A DNA stretch of 64,000 nt from Candidatus Saccharicenans sp. (lineage in GTDB: Bacteria > Acidobacteriota > Aminicenantia > Aminicenantales > Saccharicenantaceae): NCBI GenBank assembly GCA_026414545.1, contig JAOAIU010000054.1, forward strand, positions 1-64,000. Reading direction: 5' to 3'. Of the stretch, positions 27,763 through 37,208 are shown in pieces. The notes beneath the pieces are model-generated. The model saw nothing but the letters and a program-made list of their open reading frames with translations. It was not told where the DNA came from and did not search any database. A program made the position numbers and the translations under genes. How positions within the stretch are numbered: the first letter of the stretch is position 1; each line of letters begins with the position of its first letter.

Positions 27763-28865
27763 TAAAAATATCCTTCAACGATTATATCGTTTCTTATGGA
27801 AAAGTGCCGCACATTTTTTAGTTCCAGGGCCCCGGCCACCGTTTCCGCCCCGCGGCCCTCGAAGGGTGTCGGCGATTTTTCTCCGCCGATGAAGCGTGGG
27901 GAAAGAAAGAAATACACCTTGTTAGCCAATTTCTGCTGGAGAAAAGACGTCAGGACACCGGCTCCACCTTCGACCAGGACCGAGGCTATTTCCCGGCGAC
28001 CCAGTTCTTCCAGGACGGCCTTCAGGTCCAGCTGCCCGCTAGCTTCTGGCACCCGGATTATTTCCGCCCCTAACTGAGCCAGCCTGGCAGCTTGGTCTTC
28101 TGGAGCCTCGGACCCGGCAAAAATTATGACCTGCCCGGCCTCCGGGTTTTTCAGCAACCTGGCTTCGGTCGGGAAACGAAGGAAGGCATCAAGAACCACC
28201 CGGTGCCATTTTTTCCCGGAGGCTTCATCCAGCCGGAGGGTCAGTTCCGGGTCGTCTTTGAGGATGGTGTTGATGCCCACCAGTATGGCATCATGTTCAG
28301 CTCGCAGGTGCTGGGCAAAGTACCTGGATTCCTGAGAGGAAATCCACCTGGAATCCCCGGAAGCTGCGGCTATTTTCCCGTCAAGGCTGAGCGCCGCTTT
28401 GAGCGTGACAAAGGGAATTCGTTCGGTAATGTATTTTATGTAAGATTCATTCAGCTTCAGGTTCAGGTGCTCCAACAACCCGGTTTCGACTCGTATCCCG
28501 GCCTGTCTCAACCGGCCTACTCCCTTTTTGTTTACCAGAGGATTTGGGTCGTAAGCTGAAACCACCACCCGTTTCAATCCGGTTTCCAGAAGGCGGTCAA
28601 CGCAGGGCGGAGTGCGGCCCCAGTGAACGCAGGGTTCCAGCGTGAGGTAAAGAGTAGCCCCCCTGGCTCGATGGCCGGCCCGGTCCAGGGCCTCTATTTC
28701 AGCATGTGGCTTCCCCGCTTCACGGTGATAGCCCCAGCCCACTATCCGGTCGGCTTTCACCACCACTGCTCCGACACAGGGGTTGGGACTGGTCCGACCC
28801 CTGGCTTTTTCAGCCAGGGTATAAGCCATCTCCATGAATTCCAGGTCCCTGGCCAGGCTGCTCAT
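27762..28865 (-). CDS. ribD: Riboflavin deaminase/reductase
   Basis: 367 aa. Deaminase domain (1-~145) with zinc ligands KPHAEIEAL and LEPCVHWGRTPPC, then the reductase domain (~148-367) with PFVTLKAALSLDGKIA, GINTILKDDPELTLR and LVEGGAGVLTSFL. Both enzymes of the second and third steps are present. It overlaps the ftsY stop by four bases. Confidence 0.96.
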   Translation of the reverse strand: MSSLARDLEFMEMAYTLAEKARGRTSPNPCVGAVVVKADRIVGWGYHREAGKPHAEIEALDRAGHRARGATLYLTLEPCVHWGRTPPCVDRLLETGLKRVVVSAYDPNPLVNKKGVGRLRQAGIRVETGLLEHLNLKLNESYIKYITERIPFVTLKAALSLDGKIAAASGDSRWISSQESRYFAQHLRAEHDAILVGINTILKDDPELTLRLDEASGKKWHRVVLDAFLRFPTEARLLKNPEAGQVIIFAGSEAPEDQAARLAQLGAEIIRVPEASGQLDLKAVLEELGRREIASVLVEGGAGVLTSFLQQKLANKVYFFLSPRFIGGEKSPTPFEGRGAETVAGALELKNVRHFSIRNDIIVEGYF

Positions 28866-29746
28866 GATAGCAAAGCCTCAACGAATGTTTCTGGCGAAAA
28901 CTCCTCCAGGTCTTTTTCGGTTTCCCCGATACCCAGGAATTTAACCGGAAGGTGCAGTTCTTCGGCCACGGCCAGTACGCTGCCTCCCCGGGCCGTTCCG
29001 TCGAGCTTGCTCAAAAAGATTCCGGTTATCCCGGAGAAGCGGTTGAACTCACGGGCCTGAACGATGGCGTTCTGGCCGATGGTCGAATCAAGCACCAGCA
29101 GGATCTCCTGGGGAGCACCGTAAATTTCGCGGTTTATTACTCTTTTAATCTTTTCCAGTTCGGCCATCAGGTTGGCGTAGGTATGGAGGCGCCCGGCCGT
29201 GTCCACCAGAAGAAGGTCGTAATCCCTGGCCTTGAACGATTGAATGGCATCATAAACTACGGAAGCCGGGTCGGCTCCGCTCTGGCCCTGGACCACCGGC
29301 AGGTTAAGCCTCTTTCCCCAGAGCAGGAGCTGTTCCTGGGCCGCAGCCCGGAAGGTGTCGGCCGCAGCCAGCATCACCTTTTTCCCCCGGCTCTGGTAAC
29401 GGTAGGCCAGCTTGGCGGCTGAGGTGGTCTTGCCGCCGCCGTTAACCCCGACCAGCATCCAGACCGCCGGCCAGGATTCATTCACAGTCGTTGGCTGGCT
29501 GGAAAGCAGGGCGATCAATTCCTGCTTGAGCAGGGCCTTCAGGTCGGCCGAACCTGTCTTCCTGGCCCGATGGCGAAGGCCCGAGATGATCCGGTCGGTA
29601 GTGCTGACCCCGACATCGGCCAGGATCAAAAGTTCATATAATTCTTCTAGTAGCTCTTGCTGGGGGCGGCCGGACTGGAATAGCTGTTCTATCCGTCCGA
29701 AGAGTTCTCTGGTCTTGCTCAGCTTCTGCTTTAATTTATCGAACAC
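28862..29746 (-). CDS. ftsY: Signal recognition particle receptor FtsY
   Basis: 294 aa GTPase that docks the SRP-ribosome complex at the membrane. NG domain only: N-terminal helices (ELLEELYELLILADVGVSTT), P-loop GVNGGGKTTSAAKLA, DTFRAAAQEQL, DTAGRLHTYANLM, SKLDGTARGG and FLGIGETEKDLEEF. The acidic N-terminal A domain of E. coli FtsY is missing, as in many short FtsY proteins. Start is GTG (29744-29746), nine bases after a perfect -10 box and with no SD: probably leaderless. It leads the riboflavin genes, an unusual partnership. Confidence 0.95.
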   Translation of the reverse strand: MFDKLKQKLSKTRELFGRIEQLFQSGRPQQELLEELYELLILADVGVSTTDRIISGLRHRARKTGSADLKALLKQELIALLSSQPTTVNESWPAVWMLVGVNGGGKTTSAAKLAYRYQSRGKKVMLAAADTFRAAAQEQLLLWGKRLNLPVVQGQSGADPASVVYDAIQSFKARDYDLLLVDTAGRLHTYANLMAELEKIKRVINREIYGAPQEILLVLDSTIGQNAIVQAREFNRFSGITGIFLSKLDGTARGGSVLAVAEELHLPVKFLGIGETEKDLEEFSPETFVEALLS

Positions 29747-29755
29747 GGCTTTTGA

Positions 29756-29784
29756 ATTATATTTTTGGCTGCTGACGATGTCAA
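29756..29784 (-). promoter_or_regulatory. Perfect-consensus promoter of ftsY-rib
   Basis: Minus-strand TTGACA (29779-29784), exactly 17 bases, TATAAT (29756-29761): twelve of twelve matches. Nine bases separate the -10 from the GTG start. Confidence 0.85.
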
Positions 29785-29853
29785 ACAGAGGCGGCCTGCC
29801 TGCTATGCGCGGCCCGGTTGTGGAACCGGTTGTGTTGTGTTAAATTGAAAAGT

Positions 29854-31557
29854 ATGGAGGCTCGTTACCGATGGCAGATTGCACCGCCCGACCCCGAAGC
29901 CTGGATTCTGGCCCAGGAACTTAACCTTCCCCACGAAATCGCTACCATTCTGGTGAACCGGGGCTTGCGTTCAGCTTCTGAGGCGGCCTTTTTTCTCTAC
30001 GGCGGCCTGAACGAACTGCACGACCCCTTCCAGATGAAGGGGATGAAGGAGGCTGTGGACAGGGTTCGCCGGGCCATCGAGAAAAAGGAAAAGATAGTCA
30101 TTTTCGGCGATTATGACGTCGACGGTATTCTGTCGGTGGTCATGATGGTTAAAGCCCTTAGTCTGCTGGGCGGGCGGGTTGAATATTTCATTCCCGAAAG
30201 AATGAAAGACGGCTATGGCCTCAAGCTCCACCATCTGGAAACCATTCTTCAGATGAAGGCCGACCTGCTCATCAGCGTTGACTGCGGGATAAAGGCGGTT
30301 GATTTTGTCCGTGAGGCCAGAGTCCATGGGCTGGACGTAATAATAACTGACCACCACCATCCCGGAGATAAGCTACCGGAGGCCGTGGCCATCCTGAACC
30401 CGGTTCTGGAAAGCTCGGGCTATCCCGACCGCAACCTGGCCGGGGTGGGAGTCGTCTTCAAGCTGATCCAGGCCATTTTCCTCCGCCTGGGGATCAATCA
30501 GGACCTGAACCATTTCTTAAAGCTGGTGAGCATAGGCACCGTGGCTGACGTAGCCGAACTCAAGGGCGAGAACCGCATCCTGGTCCAGGAGGGCCTGAAA
30601 AAATTAAAGGAAGCCCGGACTCCCGGGCTCAGAAGCCTGCTTGACGGTTCCGGGCTCAACAACCGGAAGCTCAACGAGGTAGACCTAGGTTTCCGGCTGG
30701 GACCGCGGATAAATGCTGCCGGCCGGCTGGGAATGACCGAAATAGCCCTTCAGCTTTTTTTCTCCGAGTCGCCAGAAGAGTGCAACTCCCTGGTCAAAAA
30801 ACTGAACGAGCTCAACTCGGCCCGCCAGAGGATCGAGGAGAAAATCCTGAAGGAAGCCGTGGAAAAGATAGAGTCTCGCCAGCTTCACCAGAAGTACCGG
30901 CTCCTGGTCCTGGGCAGCGAAAACTGGCACCGCGGGGTCATCGGCATCGTGGCCTCCCGGGTTAAAGAAATTTTCTACCGCCCGGTAATTCTATTTGCCT
31001 ATGAAAACAACCAGGCCTACGGTTCGGGCCGGAGTGTGCCCGAGCTTTCCCTGATCGACCTGGTTAACGATTGTGCTGACCTGTGCCAGAATTTTGGCGG
31101 CCATAAGCAGGCTGTGGGCTGCACCCTCAGCTATGACCGTTTGCCTGAATTTAAGGACAGGATAAACAGCCTGGCCCGGGCCAGGATTACGGATGAACTC
31201 CTGGAAAGAAAGCTGCAGATTGACTGCCGGCTGAATTTCTCCTCAATCAGCCCCTCTTTCCTGGAATTTTATTCCAGGCTTCTACCCTTCGGAGTGGGCA
31301 ACCCGCGACCCGTGTTTATAGCCGAAGAGGCCGATGTCCTCAGCGAACCCACGGTTGTACAGAACCGGCACCTCAAGTTCTGGGCCAGGCAGTCAGGGCG
31401 GGTATTCGAGGTCATGGCCTGGGAGAAGGCCAGGTGCTGGCCGGGCCTTCGCCGGGGAAGCTGCCTGGACCTGGCCTATTCCCTGCAGTTTTCCGATTAC
31501 CGGGGTAAAAGACAGATCACCCTGGCCCTGGAAGACCTCAGGGTCCATCGGGCCTGA
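29854..31557 (+). CDS. recJ: Single-strand DNA exonuclease RecJ
   Basis: 567 aa from the ATG at 29854; an in-frame TTG at 29818 would add 12 residues without family character. DHH phosphoesterase motifs: FGDYDVDGI, VDCGIKAVDF, ITDHHHPGDKLPEA, then DHHA1 (YGSGRSVPELSLIDLVND, FGGHKQAVGCTLS) and an OB-like C-terminal domain. It degrades 5' ends of single strands in repair and recombination. A weak promoter (TTGTGG 29818-29823, 16 bases, TTAAAT 29840-29845) ends eight bases before the ATG, so it too may be leaderless. First gene of the long run to ptsI. Confidence 0.92.
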   Translation: MEARYRWQIAPPDPEAWILAQELNLPHEIATILVNRGLRSASEAAFFLYGGLNELHDPFQMKGMKEAVDRVRRAIEKKEKIVIFGDYDVDGILSVVMMVKALSLLGGRVEYFIPERMKDGYGLKLHHLETILQMKADLLISVDCGIKAVDFVREARVHGLDVIITDHHHPGDKLPEAVAILNPVLESSGYPDRNLAGVGVVFKLIQAIFLRLGINQDLNHFLKLVSIGTVADVAELKGENRILVQEGLKKLKEARTPGLRSLLDGSGLNNRKLNEVDLGFRLGPRINAAGRLGMTEIALQLFFSESPEECNSLVKKLNELNSARQRIEEKILKEAVEKIESRQLHQKYRLLVLGSENWHRGVIGIVASRVKEIFYRPVILFAYENNQAYGSGRSVPELSLIDLVNDCADLCQNFGGHKQAVGCTLSYDRLPEFKDRINSLARARITDELLERKLQIDCRLNFSSISPSFLEFYSRLLPFGVGNPRPVFIAEEADVLSEPTVVQNRHLKFWARQSGRVFEVMAWEKARCWPGLRRGSCLDLAYSLQFSDYRGKRQITLALEDLRVHRA

Positions 31558-33368
31558 TGCCAGTGAGAATTAAAAATAGAGGGCTGCCGTCAGTCCTGGA
31601 GCTAGCCTCGCTTATATTCCTTTTTCTTCTGGTCATTCTGATTGCCGGTTCGATTGTCTATAACCTGAAGAACAGGGGCCATCGCCGGGAAGAATTAAAG
31701 CCAACAGAGTCCAATACCCGTGCCTATCAGGAAAAATTCCAGGCCCTGGATTTTGCCGGCGAAAAGATGCGGCTCAGGGTGAAGGCTGACCGTTCATACA
31801 TTGATGCGGACGGGAAACAGCATCTGGAAGGGAAGGTGGAAATTATTGACCAGGAAGTGGCCGCTGGAGTCCGGCTGGAAGCCGCCCGGATGGTGCTGGA
31901 CCCGGAAAAGAATCTGGTCAGGACAGAAGGCGAAACCAGGTTGATGTCGGAGAAACTGCTGGTTGAAGCCGGGGAGTTTGAATATGACATCAAAGACAAG
32001 GTAGCCAGAGCCGGGCAGGTTCGGCTGGAAAGGGATGGCTTCAGCCTGACCGCCGGCCAACTGTTTTACCGGGCTGGAAATGGCAGGGCTGAATTAGAAA
32101 AGAATGTCGCCGGACAGGTCAAACAGGAGGGCGAGCAGCTTTCCTTTGCCAGCAGCCGCCTGATCATCGAGCCTGACGGGCAGAGCTTTTGGGCGAGCGA
32201 CTTAAGGCTGACTGCCGGCCCGATGACCCTGAAGGCCGGTCAGGCTCGGGTCCGTTTGAGTGAAGGCAAAGCTGCCCTGGATTTTGCCAGCCTGGAGGGC
32301 GGGGCGAATGTCTGGTGTGAATTCAAGGGAGATGCGTCAGATTTTCAGAAGATTCACCTGTTGTCGGGCAGGATTATTGTTCAAGCCGTGCGGCAGGTTT
32401 CGGTGATAAGAGCCCCGGGGCTTTTTGAAATAAAGGGCTCGGGGAAGGAATGGCAATTGCAAGGAAGCGGGGAAGGGCTGGAGTTTTCCGTGGAAGATGG
32501 TCAATCCCCCAGCCGTTTCAAAGCCGGCCTCTTCCGGTCAAGCCTAAAGGAGGTGGAAGGTGAAGAGTTTCAGCTTTCTGGCCAGGAGGCGGATTGGGAC
32601 CTGACCACCGGCCTGCTCCGGCTGAGCGGTCAGGCTGAAGCTGGTCATCGGCATTTCGCCCTGAAGTCAGAGAGTCTGGAATTTAAGCTTGAAGATAGAA
32701 GCTTAGCTGCTTCCGTCTTTAATCTGGAAATTCGTCCCGGCTTTTTCAGCCTGCCCGCACTAATTTTTGATAGGGAAAAATCCGTTTACCTGTCAGGTCA
32801 ACGGCTGGTCAGTCAGCCTGGATTTTTTGACCTGAAAGAGGCGGTGAGAATCTGGCAGAATGAGGCCTTCTGCCAGGCAGAAACGGCCAGGATGGAAGGG
32901 AAAACGGCCCGATTCCATCTGGAGAAGTTGTCCAGAGCCAGCTGGGAGCTAGAGCGAGAAGGCGGCCGCAGGGAACGGCTGGAGGTCAGGGCCGACCGGG
33001 CCAGTTTTCAGCCAGAAGAAAACCGGGGGGTGCTCTCCGGAAATGTGGAACTCAGCCTGGGAAGTTTGCGCCTGGGCTCCGAGGAGCTTATCCTGGCTTT
33101 TTCCGCCGAGACTCGTGGCCAGCTGTTAACGTTTGAGGCCCGGCGCCGGGTTGGCCTTTTCTGGAAGGGTTATCGAGCTTCCGGGCGGAGGGCAGAAGTT
33201 GATCTTCCGGCTGAAAAACTTACCCTGACCGGGGTTCCCCAGCTCGTAACCGGCAGCGGGGAAAGGCTGGAAGCGGACAAATTGACTTTGTTTTTTACGG
33301 ATGATAGAATCCGCCTCGAGAGCCAGGAGAGAGAGAGGTCGTTGACCATCCTTGTCAGGGGCAAATGA
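31557..33368 (+). CDS. Large LptC/LptA-type LPS transport protein
   Basis: 603 aa, about three times the usual LptC (~190 aa). It starts with one membrane helix (SLIFLFLLVILIAGSIVYNL, ~16-37). Next is an LptC-like jellyroll (FAGEKMRLRVKADRSYIDADG, in pieces) and then further OstA/LptA-like beta segments to the end, for example LSGNVELSLGSLRLGSEELIL and GVPQLVTGSGERLEADKLTL, the latter close to LptA's final repeat. It probably forms a membrane-tethered periplasmic slide that carries LPS from the ABC transporter toward LptD/E. ATG overlaps the recJ stop by one base; lptB overlaps its own end by four. No separate lptA is in the window. Confidence 0.8.
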   Translation: MPVRIKNRGLPSVLELASLIFLFLLVILIAGSIVYNLKNRGHRREELKPTESNTRAYQEKFQALDFAGEKMRLRVKADRSYIDADGKQHLEGKVEIIDQEVAAGVRLEAARMVLDPEKNLVRTEGETRLMSEKLLVEAGEFEYDIKDKVARAGQVRLERDGFSLTAGQLFYRAGNGRAELEKNVAGQVKQEGEQLSFASSRLIIEPDGQSFWASDLRLTAGPMTLKAGQARVRLSEGKAALDFASLEGGANVWCEFKGDASDFQKIHLLSGRIIVQAVRQVSVIRAPGLFEIKGSGKEWQLQGSGEGLEFSVEDGQSPSRFKAGLFRSSLKEVEGEEFQLSGQEADWDLTTGLLRLSGQAEAGHRHFALKSESLEFKLEDRSLAASVFNLEIRPGFFSLPALIFDREKSVYLSGQRLVSQPGFFDLKEAVRIWQNEAFCQAETARMEGKTARFHLEKLSRASWELEREGGRRERLEVRADRASFQPEENRGVLSGNVELSLGSLRLGSEELILAFSAETRGQLLTFEARRRVGLFWKGYRASGRRAEVDLPAEKLTLTGVPQLVTGSGERLEADKLTLFFTDDRIRLESQERERSLTILVRGK

Positions 33369-34093
33369 GATTCCTGAAAGCCATAAATCTGAACAAAAGG
33401 TATGGTCAGCGCCAGGTCGTCGATAGCCTCAGCCTGGAGGTCAGGGCGGGGGAAGCGGTCGGACTTCTTGGCCCGAACGGAGCGGGTAAAACCACAGCTT
33501 TTTCCATTATCATCGGTCTGGTCGGAGCCGACAGCGGTCAGGTCTGGCTGGAAGAGGAAGAAATCACTTCTCTTCCGGCTTACCTGCGGGCCAGAAAAGG
33601 CTTGAGTTTTCTGCCCCAGGAACCCTCAGTTTTTCGTGGACTCACCGTCGAGGAAAACCTGAAGCTGGTGCTGGAGCACCAGGAAGGGGCCGGTTCCCGG
33701 GGCGGGTTAAAAGAAGCGGCAGGCAGCCTGCTGGAGGATTTTGGACTGGCTTCCCTGGCCAGGAGCCGGGCTGACCGCCTGTCGGGCGGCGAACGCCGCA
33801 AGCTGGAAATTGCCCGGGCCATGGCCTGCCGGCCAGCTTTTTTGCTGCTGGATGAACCTTTTAGCGAACTCGACCCCCTGGCCGTTGCCGACCTTCAGTC
33901 GATCATTCGCAAACTCAAGGAAAGGGGGATAGGAATCCTCCTGACCGACCACAGGTTAAGAGAGGCCCTGGGTCTCCTGGATAGAATTTGCATTATGAAT
34001 GGTGGTAAAATTATATCCGAAGGAAGGCCGGACGAGGTCCTGGAGAAAAAAGAGGTACGCGAGATATACCTCGGCCCTGACTTCCGTCTATAA
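33365..34093 (+). CDS. lptB: LPS export ABC transporter ATPase
   Basis: 242 aa. Walker A GPNGAGKTT, signature LSGGERRKLEIARAMA, Walker B FLLLDEPFSELDPLAV, and the LptB-type DHRLREAL switch region. LptB drives extraction of LPS from the inner membrane with LptF and LptG, which are not in this window. Overlaps the LptC/A gene by four bases (ATGA) and is followed by rpoN, the classic order. Confidence 0.94.
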   Translation: MRFLKAINLNKRYGQRQVVDSLSLEVRAGEAVGLLGPNGAGKTTAFSIIIGLVGADSGQVWLEEEEITSLPAYLRARKGLSFLPQEPSVFRGLTVEENLKLVLEHQEGAGSRGGLKEAAGSLLEDFGLASLARSRADRLSGGERRKLEIARAMACRPAFLLLDEPFSELDPLAVADLQSIIRKLKERGIGILLTDHRLREALGLLDRICIMNGGKIISEGRPDEVLEKKEVREIYLGPDFRL

Positions 34094-34104
34094 TTTAAGC
34101 GGCC

Positions 34105-35556
34105 ATGATGAAGCAGAAGCTTGACCAGAAGCAGGTGCAGAAGCTGGTAATGGCTCCAGCTCTGCAGCAGGCCATCCGTCTGCTCCAGCTGACCAACCTG
34201 GAACTGCAAGAGGTAATCAACCAGGAGCTGGAAGAAAACCCCTTGCTGGAGACAGAGGAAGAGGTGCCGCAGGAAACGGTTGCCTCCAGTCCTGCCGATG
34301 AAGAAGTAAAAGGGGAGGAAGAACTGGAGCCAGCCTCCGGTGTTCCCGATGAATTTGATGAGGTCATCTTTGCCGCCGGTTTCCAGGATTATTTTGACGA
34401 GGAGATTCCCTATTCCGGACCGGGAGAGCAGGACCGGGTGCCTTTTGAAAACCTGGTCTCCCGCAGACCATCCCTCTGGGACCACCTGAGCTGGCAGGCT
34501 GGGCTGACTTTTTTTGAGGCGGATGAGCTGGAGATTGCCGAATTCATCATCGGGAACCTGAACGATGACGGTTACCTGACCATCAGCCCGGAAGAAATTG
34601 CCGCCAGGCTGCAGAAACCGCTGGAGAAGGTTGAAGCAGTCCGGGAAAAAATCAAGATGTTCGACCCCCCAGGCTGCGGCAGCCTGGTTCTGAGCGAAGC
34701 CTTGCTGGCCCAGATGGATTCGCTCAACCTGCAGGACGAGGTGGCCCGGAAGATTATCAGCGACTATCTTCCTTACCTGCAGAAATCCGACCACCAGGAA
34801 CTGGCCCGGCTGCTCAACCTGAGCCTGTCCGAGTTGAAACTTCACCTCGACCTGATCAAGAACCTGGACCCGGCCCCCGGGCATAAGTACAGCGAGGACC
34901 GCGACCTCTACGTGGTGCCCGATATCTTCGTGGTCAAAGAAGACGGGGAGTGGAAGATTTACCTGAACGAGGAGGGGCTGCCCCGGCTAAGGCTCAATCA
35001 GTATTACCGGAGGCTCATCGAAGCCGGCCTCAAGGAAGATCGTGAAACCACCCGGTTTCTCAAGGATAAGATGAAGAGGGCCCTGTGGTTTATCCGCAGC
35101 CTCGACCAGAGAAACCGGACAATTTACCGCGTGGCCAGGTATATCGTCGACCGGCAGAAGGATTTCCTGGAGCAGGGCCTGGACCATATCAAGCCGATGA
35201 CCCTGCTGGAGGTGGCCCGGGAACTTGGGCTTCATGAATCGACCATCGGCCGGGTGGTGGCCAATAAGTACATGATGACCCCACTGGGTCTGTACCCCCT
35301 GAAGTTTTTCTTCCATAAATCGCTCAGCGGGACCTACGGAGAGGAAGTGTCCTCCCTCCGCATCAAGGAGAGGATCAGGAAGCTCATCGAGAACGAAGAC
35401 CGCAACAGCCCCTTGAGCGACGATGAAATTGTTGATATATTATCCAGAGAAAACATTCAAATTGCCCGGAGGACCGTGGCCAAGTACCGGGGTCAGCTTG
35501 ACATCCCTCCTTCTCATATAAGGAAAAAGAAATTTATGATGGAGGAAGCAACATGA
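34105..35556 (+). CDS. rpoN: RNA polymerase sigma-54 factor
   Basis: 483 aa. N-terminal Gln/Leu-rich activator region (QKLVMAPALQQAIRLLQLTNLELQEVI in pieces), acidic linker, core-binding domain, HTH (HESTIGRVVANKYM) and the RpoN box ARRTVAKYR at the C-terminus (~459-467). It directs enhancer-dependent transcription from -24/-12 promoters. Two adjacent ATGs exist at 34105 and 34108. Downstream order rpoN-hpf-ptsN-rapZ is highly conserved in Gram-negative bacteria. Confidence 0.97.
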   Translation: MMKQKLDQKQVQKLVMAPALQQAIRLLQLTNLELQEVINQELEENPLLETEEEVPQETVASSPADEEVKGEEELEPASGVPDEFDEVIFAAGFQDYFDEEIPYSGPGEQDRVPFENLVSRRPSLWDHLSWQAGLTFFEADELEIAEFIIGNLNDDGYLTISPEEIAARLQKPLEKVEAVREKIKMFDPPGCGSLVLSEALLAQMDSLNLQDEVARKIISDYLPYLQKSDHQELARLLNLSLSELKLHLDLIKNLDPAPGHKYSEDRDLYVVPDIFVVKEDGEWKIYLNEEGLPRLRLNQYYRRLIEAGLKEDRETTRFLKDKMKRALWFIRSLDQRNRTIYRVARYIVDRQKDFLEQGLDHIKPMTLLEVARELGLHESTIGRVVANKYMMTPLGLYPLKFFFHKSLSGTYGEEVSSLRIKERIRKLIENEDRNSPLSDDEIVDILSRENIQIARRTVAKYRGQLDIPPSHIRKKKFMMEEAT

Positions 35557-36077
35557 TCGTAAATTTTACGGCCCGGCGCACCGAGCTGACGGAAGAGATT
35601 AAGGATTACTGTCAGAAGAGGCTGGACAGGATGGAAAAGATATTAAAAGACGTTCTGCAGATAGACATCATTCTGAGCGAGCAGCGCAACCGGAAAAAGG
35701 TGGACTTGCAGGTTAAACGGCGGGGCGAGGATTTTGTCATTTCCGAGGAAACCAACGATGTTTTCAATTCCCTGAACCAGGCCTTTGACAGCCTGGAGAA
35801 AAAAATAGTGAAGGAAAGAAGCAAATTGATACAGAAAAGGCGCCGGGCAGCCGGACGGGAAGAATCCCTGGTCGGGCTGGAGGTGGTTGAGCCAGCCCCG
35901 CGTCTTCTGCGCTTTCCTTATTTCTCCGACAAACCGATCAGCATCCAGGAAGCCCTGCTGCGGCTGGACGAGGGGAAAAAAGAAGTGTTCTTGTTCCGCA
36001 AGGAAGGCAGCGAGAGCTGGGCCGCCGTATTCCGGAGAAAAGACGGCAAGATTGCCCTGGTAGATCCCGAGGGATAA
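35553..36077 (+). CDS. hpf: Ribosome hibernation promoting factor, long form
   Basis: 174 aa. N-terminal S30AE domain (NFTARRTELTEEIKDYCQKRLDRME in pieces) and a C-terminal dimerisation domain (RFPYFSDKPISIQEALLRLD to the end). The long form pairs two 70S ribosomes into inactive 100S particles. The ATG overlaps the rpoN stop (ATGA). Confidence 0.93.
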   Translation: MIVNFTARRTELTEEIKDYCQKRLDRMEKILKDVLQIDIILSEQRNRKKVDLQVKRRGEDFVISEETNDVFNSLNQAFDSLEKKIVKERSKLIQKRRRAAGREESLVGLEVVEPAPRLLRFPYFSDKPISIQEALLRLDEGKKEVFLFRKEGSESWAAVFRRKDGKIALVDPEG

Positions 36078-36126
36078 CATATAGAGGACTCAAAAACAGG
36101 AAGTCTGAACGAAGGAGTTGGCGGCA

Positions 36127-36591
36127 GTGAGATTGTCGAACATCATCAAGGAAAAAAACGTTCTGCTGGAAATGAAGGCCCAGAAAAAGGACGAAGCCCT
36201 GGCTGAACTGGCCGCTCATTTAAAAAGACAGAAACTTATAAATCACGAGAAAGAAATAATAGACAAGCTGTTGCAGCGTGAGACCCTGGGCAGCACGGCC
36301 CTGGGTGGGGGCATCGCCATTCCTCACTGCAAAGCAAAGGGAATCAAGAATCCAATCCTGATGGTTGGTATCTCCCGCAACGGAGTCAACTTCGAGGCTC
36401 CCGACGGTCAGCCGGTTAAGGTCTTTTTCCTGCTCATCACTTCCCCTGATGACCCCAGCCTGAACCTTCAGATCCTGGCCCTGATCGCCCAGCTGGTTAA
36501 GAAGTCTCCCGAGCTCAAATCAAAGCTGCTGGCTGCTGAGGATGTCCGCGAGGTCCTGGAAATTATAAGAGAGCAGGAAGAAAAAAGCTGA
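36127..36591 (+). CDS. ptsN: PTS EIIA, nitrogen-regulatory/fructose type
   Basis: 154 aa from a GTG at 36127; AAGGAG (36112-36117) is nine bases before it, whereas the in-frame TTG at 36118 would touch the SD. Phosphorylation site GGGIAIPHCKAKGIKNP with His at about 67. Accepts phosphate from HPr in the regulatory PTS and controls potassium uptake, sigma-54-linked functions or envelope state in other bacteria. Part of the rpoN cluster. Confidence 0.92.
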   Translation: MRLSNIIKEKNVLLEMKAQKKDEALAELAAHLKRQKLINHEKEIIDKLLQRETLGSTALGGGIAIPHCKAKGIKNPILMVGISRNGVNFEAPDGQPVKVFFLLITSPDDPSLNLQILALIAQLVKKSPELKSKLLAAEDVREVLEIIREQEEKS

Positions 36592-37208
36592 TGGCTGCCG
36601 GCAAATCCAAAAAGACTGCTGGTCACCGGGAAAAGAGCAGTCCTAACAGTCCCGAGGTTTCCCCCCAGGTGGTGATTTCCGCCGGGCTGATGAAAATCTT
36701 CGGGGTGGGCACCCTGATCATCGGCGACAGCGGGGTGGGTAAGAGCGAGAGCTCGCTGGAACTCATCGCCCGTGGTCACAAGTTCGTTTCTGACGACGTG
36801 GTGGAAATTTTCAGAGACGAGAAAGGCCAGCTGCACGGGCGGTCTCCCCGCCTGACCAGGAATTTCATGGAAATCAGGGGCCTGGGCATCATCAACATCA
36901 GAGAAATTTTTGGGGCGGGAGCCATCCTGGAAGAGACCCCGGTTGACCTGGTAATCAGGCTGAAAAAATGGAGCAAGAAGATGGAAATCGACCGGCTGGG
37001 CCTGAAATTCCCGGAAGACTTTCAGCTGGCCGGAATGAGGATTCCCCAGCTGCATATTCCGGTAGCACCAGGGCGGAATATCGCCACCTTGATCGAAGTG
37101 GCTTGCCGGGTTTTTGTCCTGAGGAAAAAGGGTTACGAAGCTGCTCAGGACATAGTCCGGCGGCTGGAGAAGAAACTGGCCAGGAAAAATGAACGATCAT
37201 CATTATAA
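36591..37208 (+). CDS. hprK: HPr kinase/phosphorylase, catalytic domain only
   Basis: 205 aa; Firmicute HprK is ~310. Only the C-terminal kinase domain is present: GVGTLIIGDSGVGKSESSLELIARGHKFVSDD with P-loop G45-S52, the acidic pair D68/D69, and the family signature MEIRGLGIINIREIFG (~93-108). The N-terminal domain is replaced by ~28 basic, polar residues. It should phosphorylate Ser46 of HPr, which is present in the gene at 38523. The ATG overlaps the ptsN stop by one base, and the gene overlaps rapZ by 20. Confidence 0.92.
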   Translation: MAAGKSKKTAGHREKSSPNSPEVSPQVVISAGLMKIFGVGTLIIGDSGVGKSESSLELIARGHKFVSDDVVEIFRDEKGQLHGRSPRLTRNFMEIRGLGIINIREIFGAGAILEETPVDLVIRLKKWSKKMEIDRLGLKFPEDFQLAGMRIPQLHIPVAPGRNIATLIEVACRVFVLRKKGYEAAQDIVRRLEKKLARKNERSSL

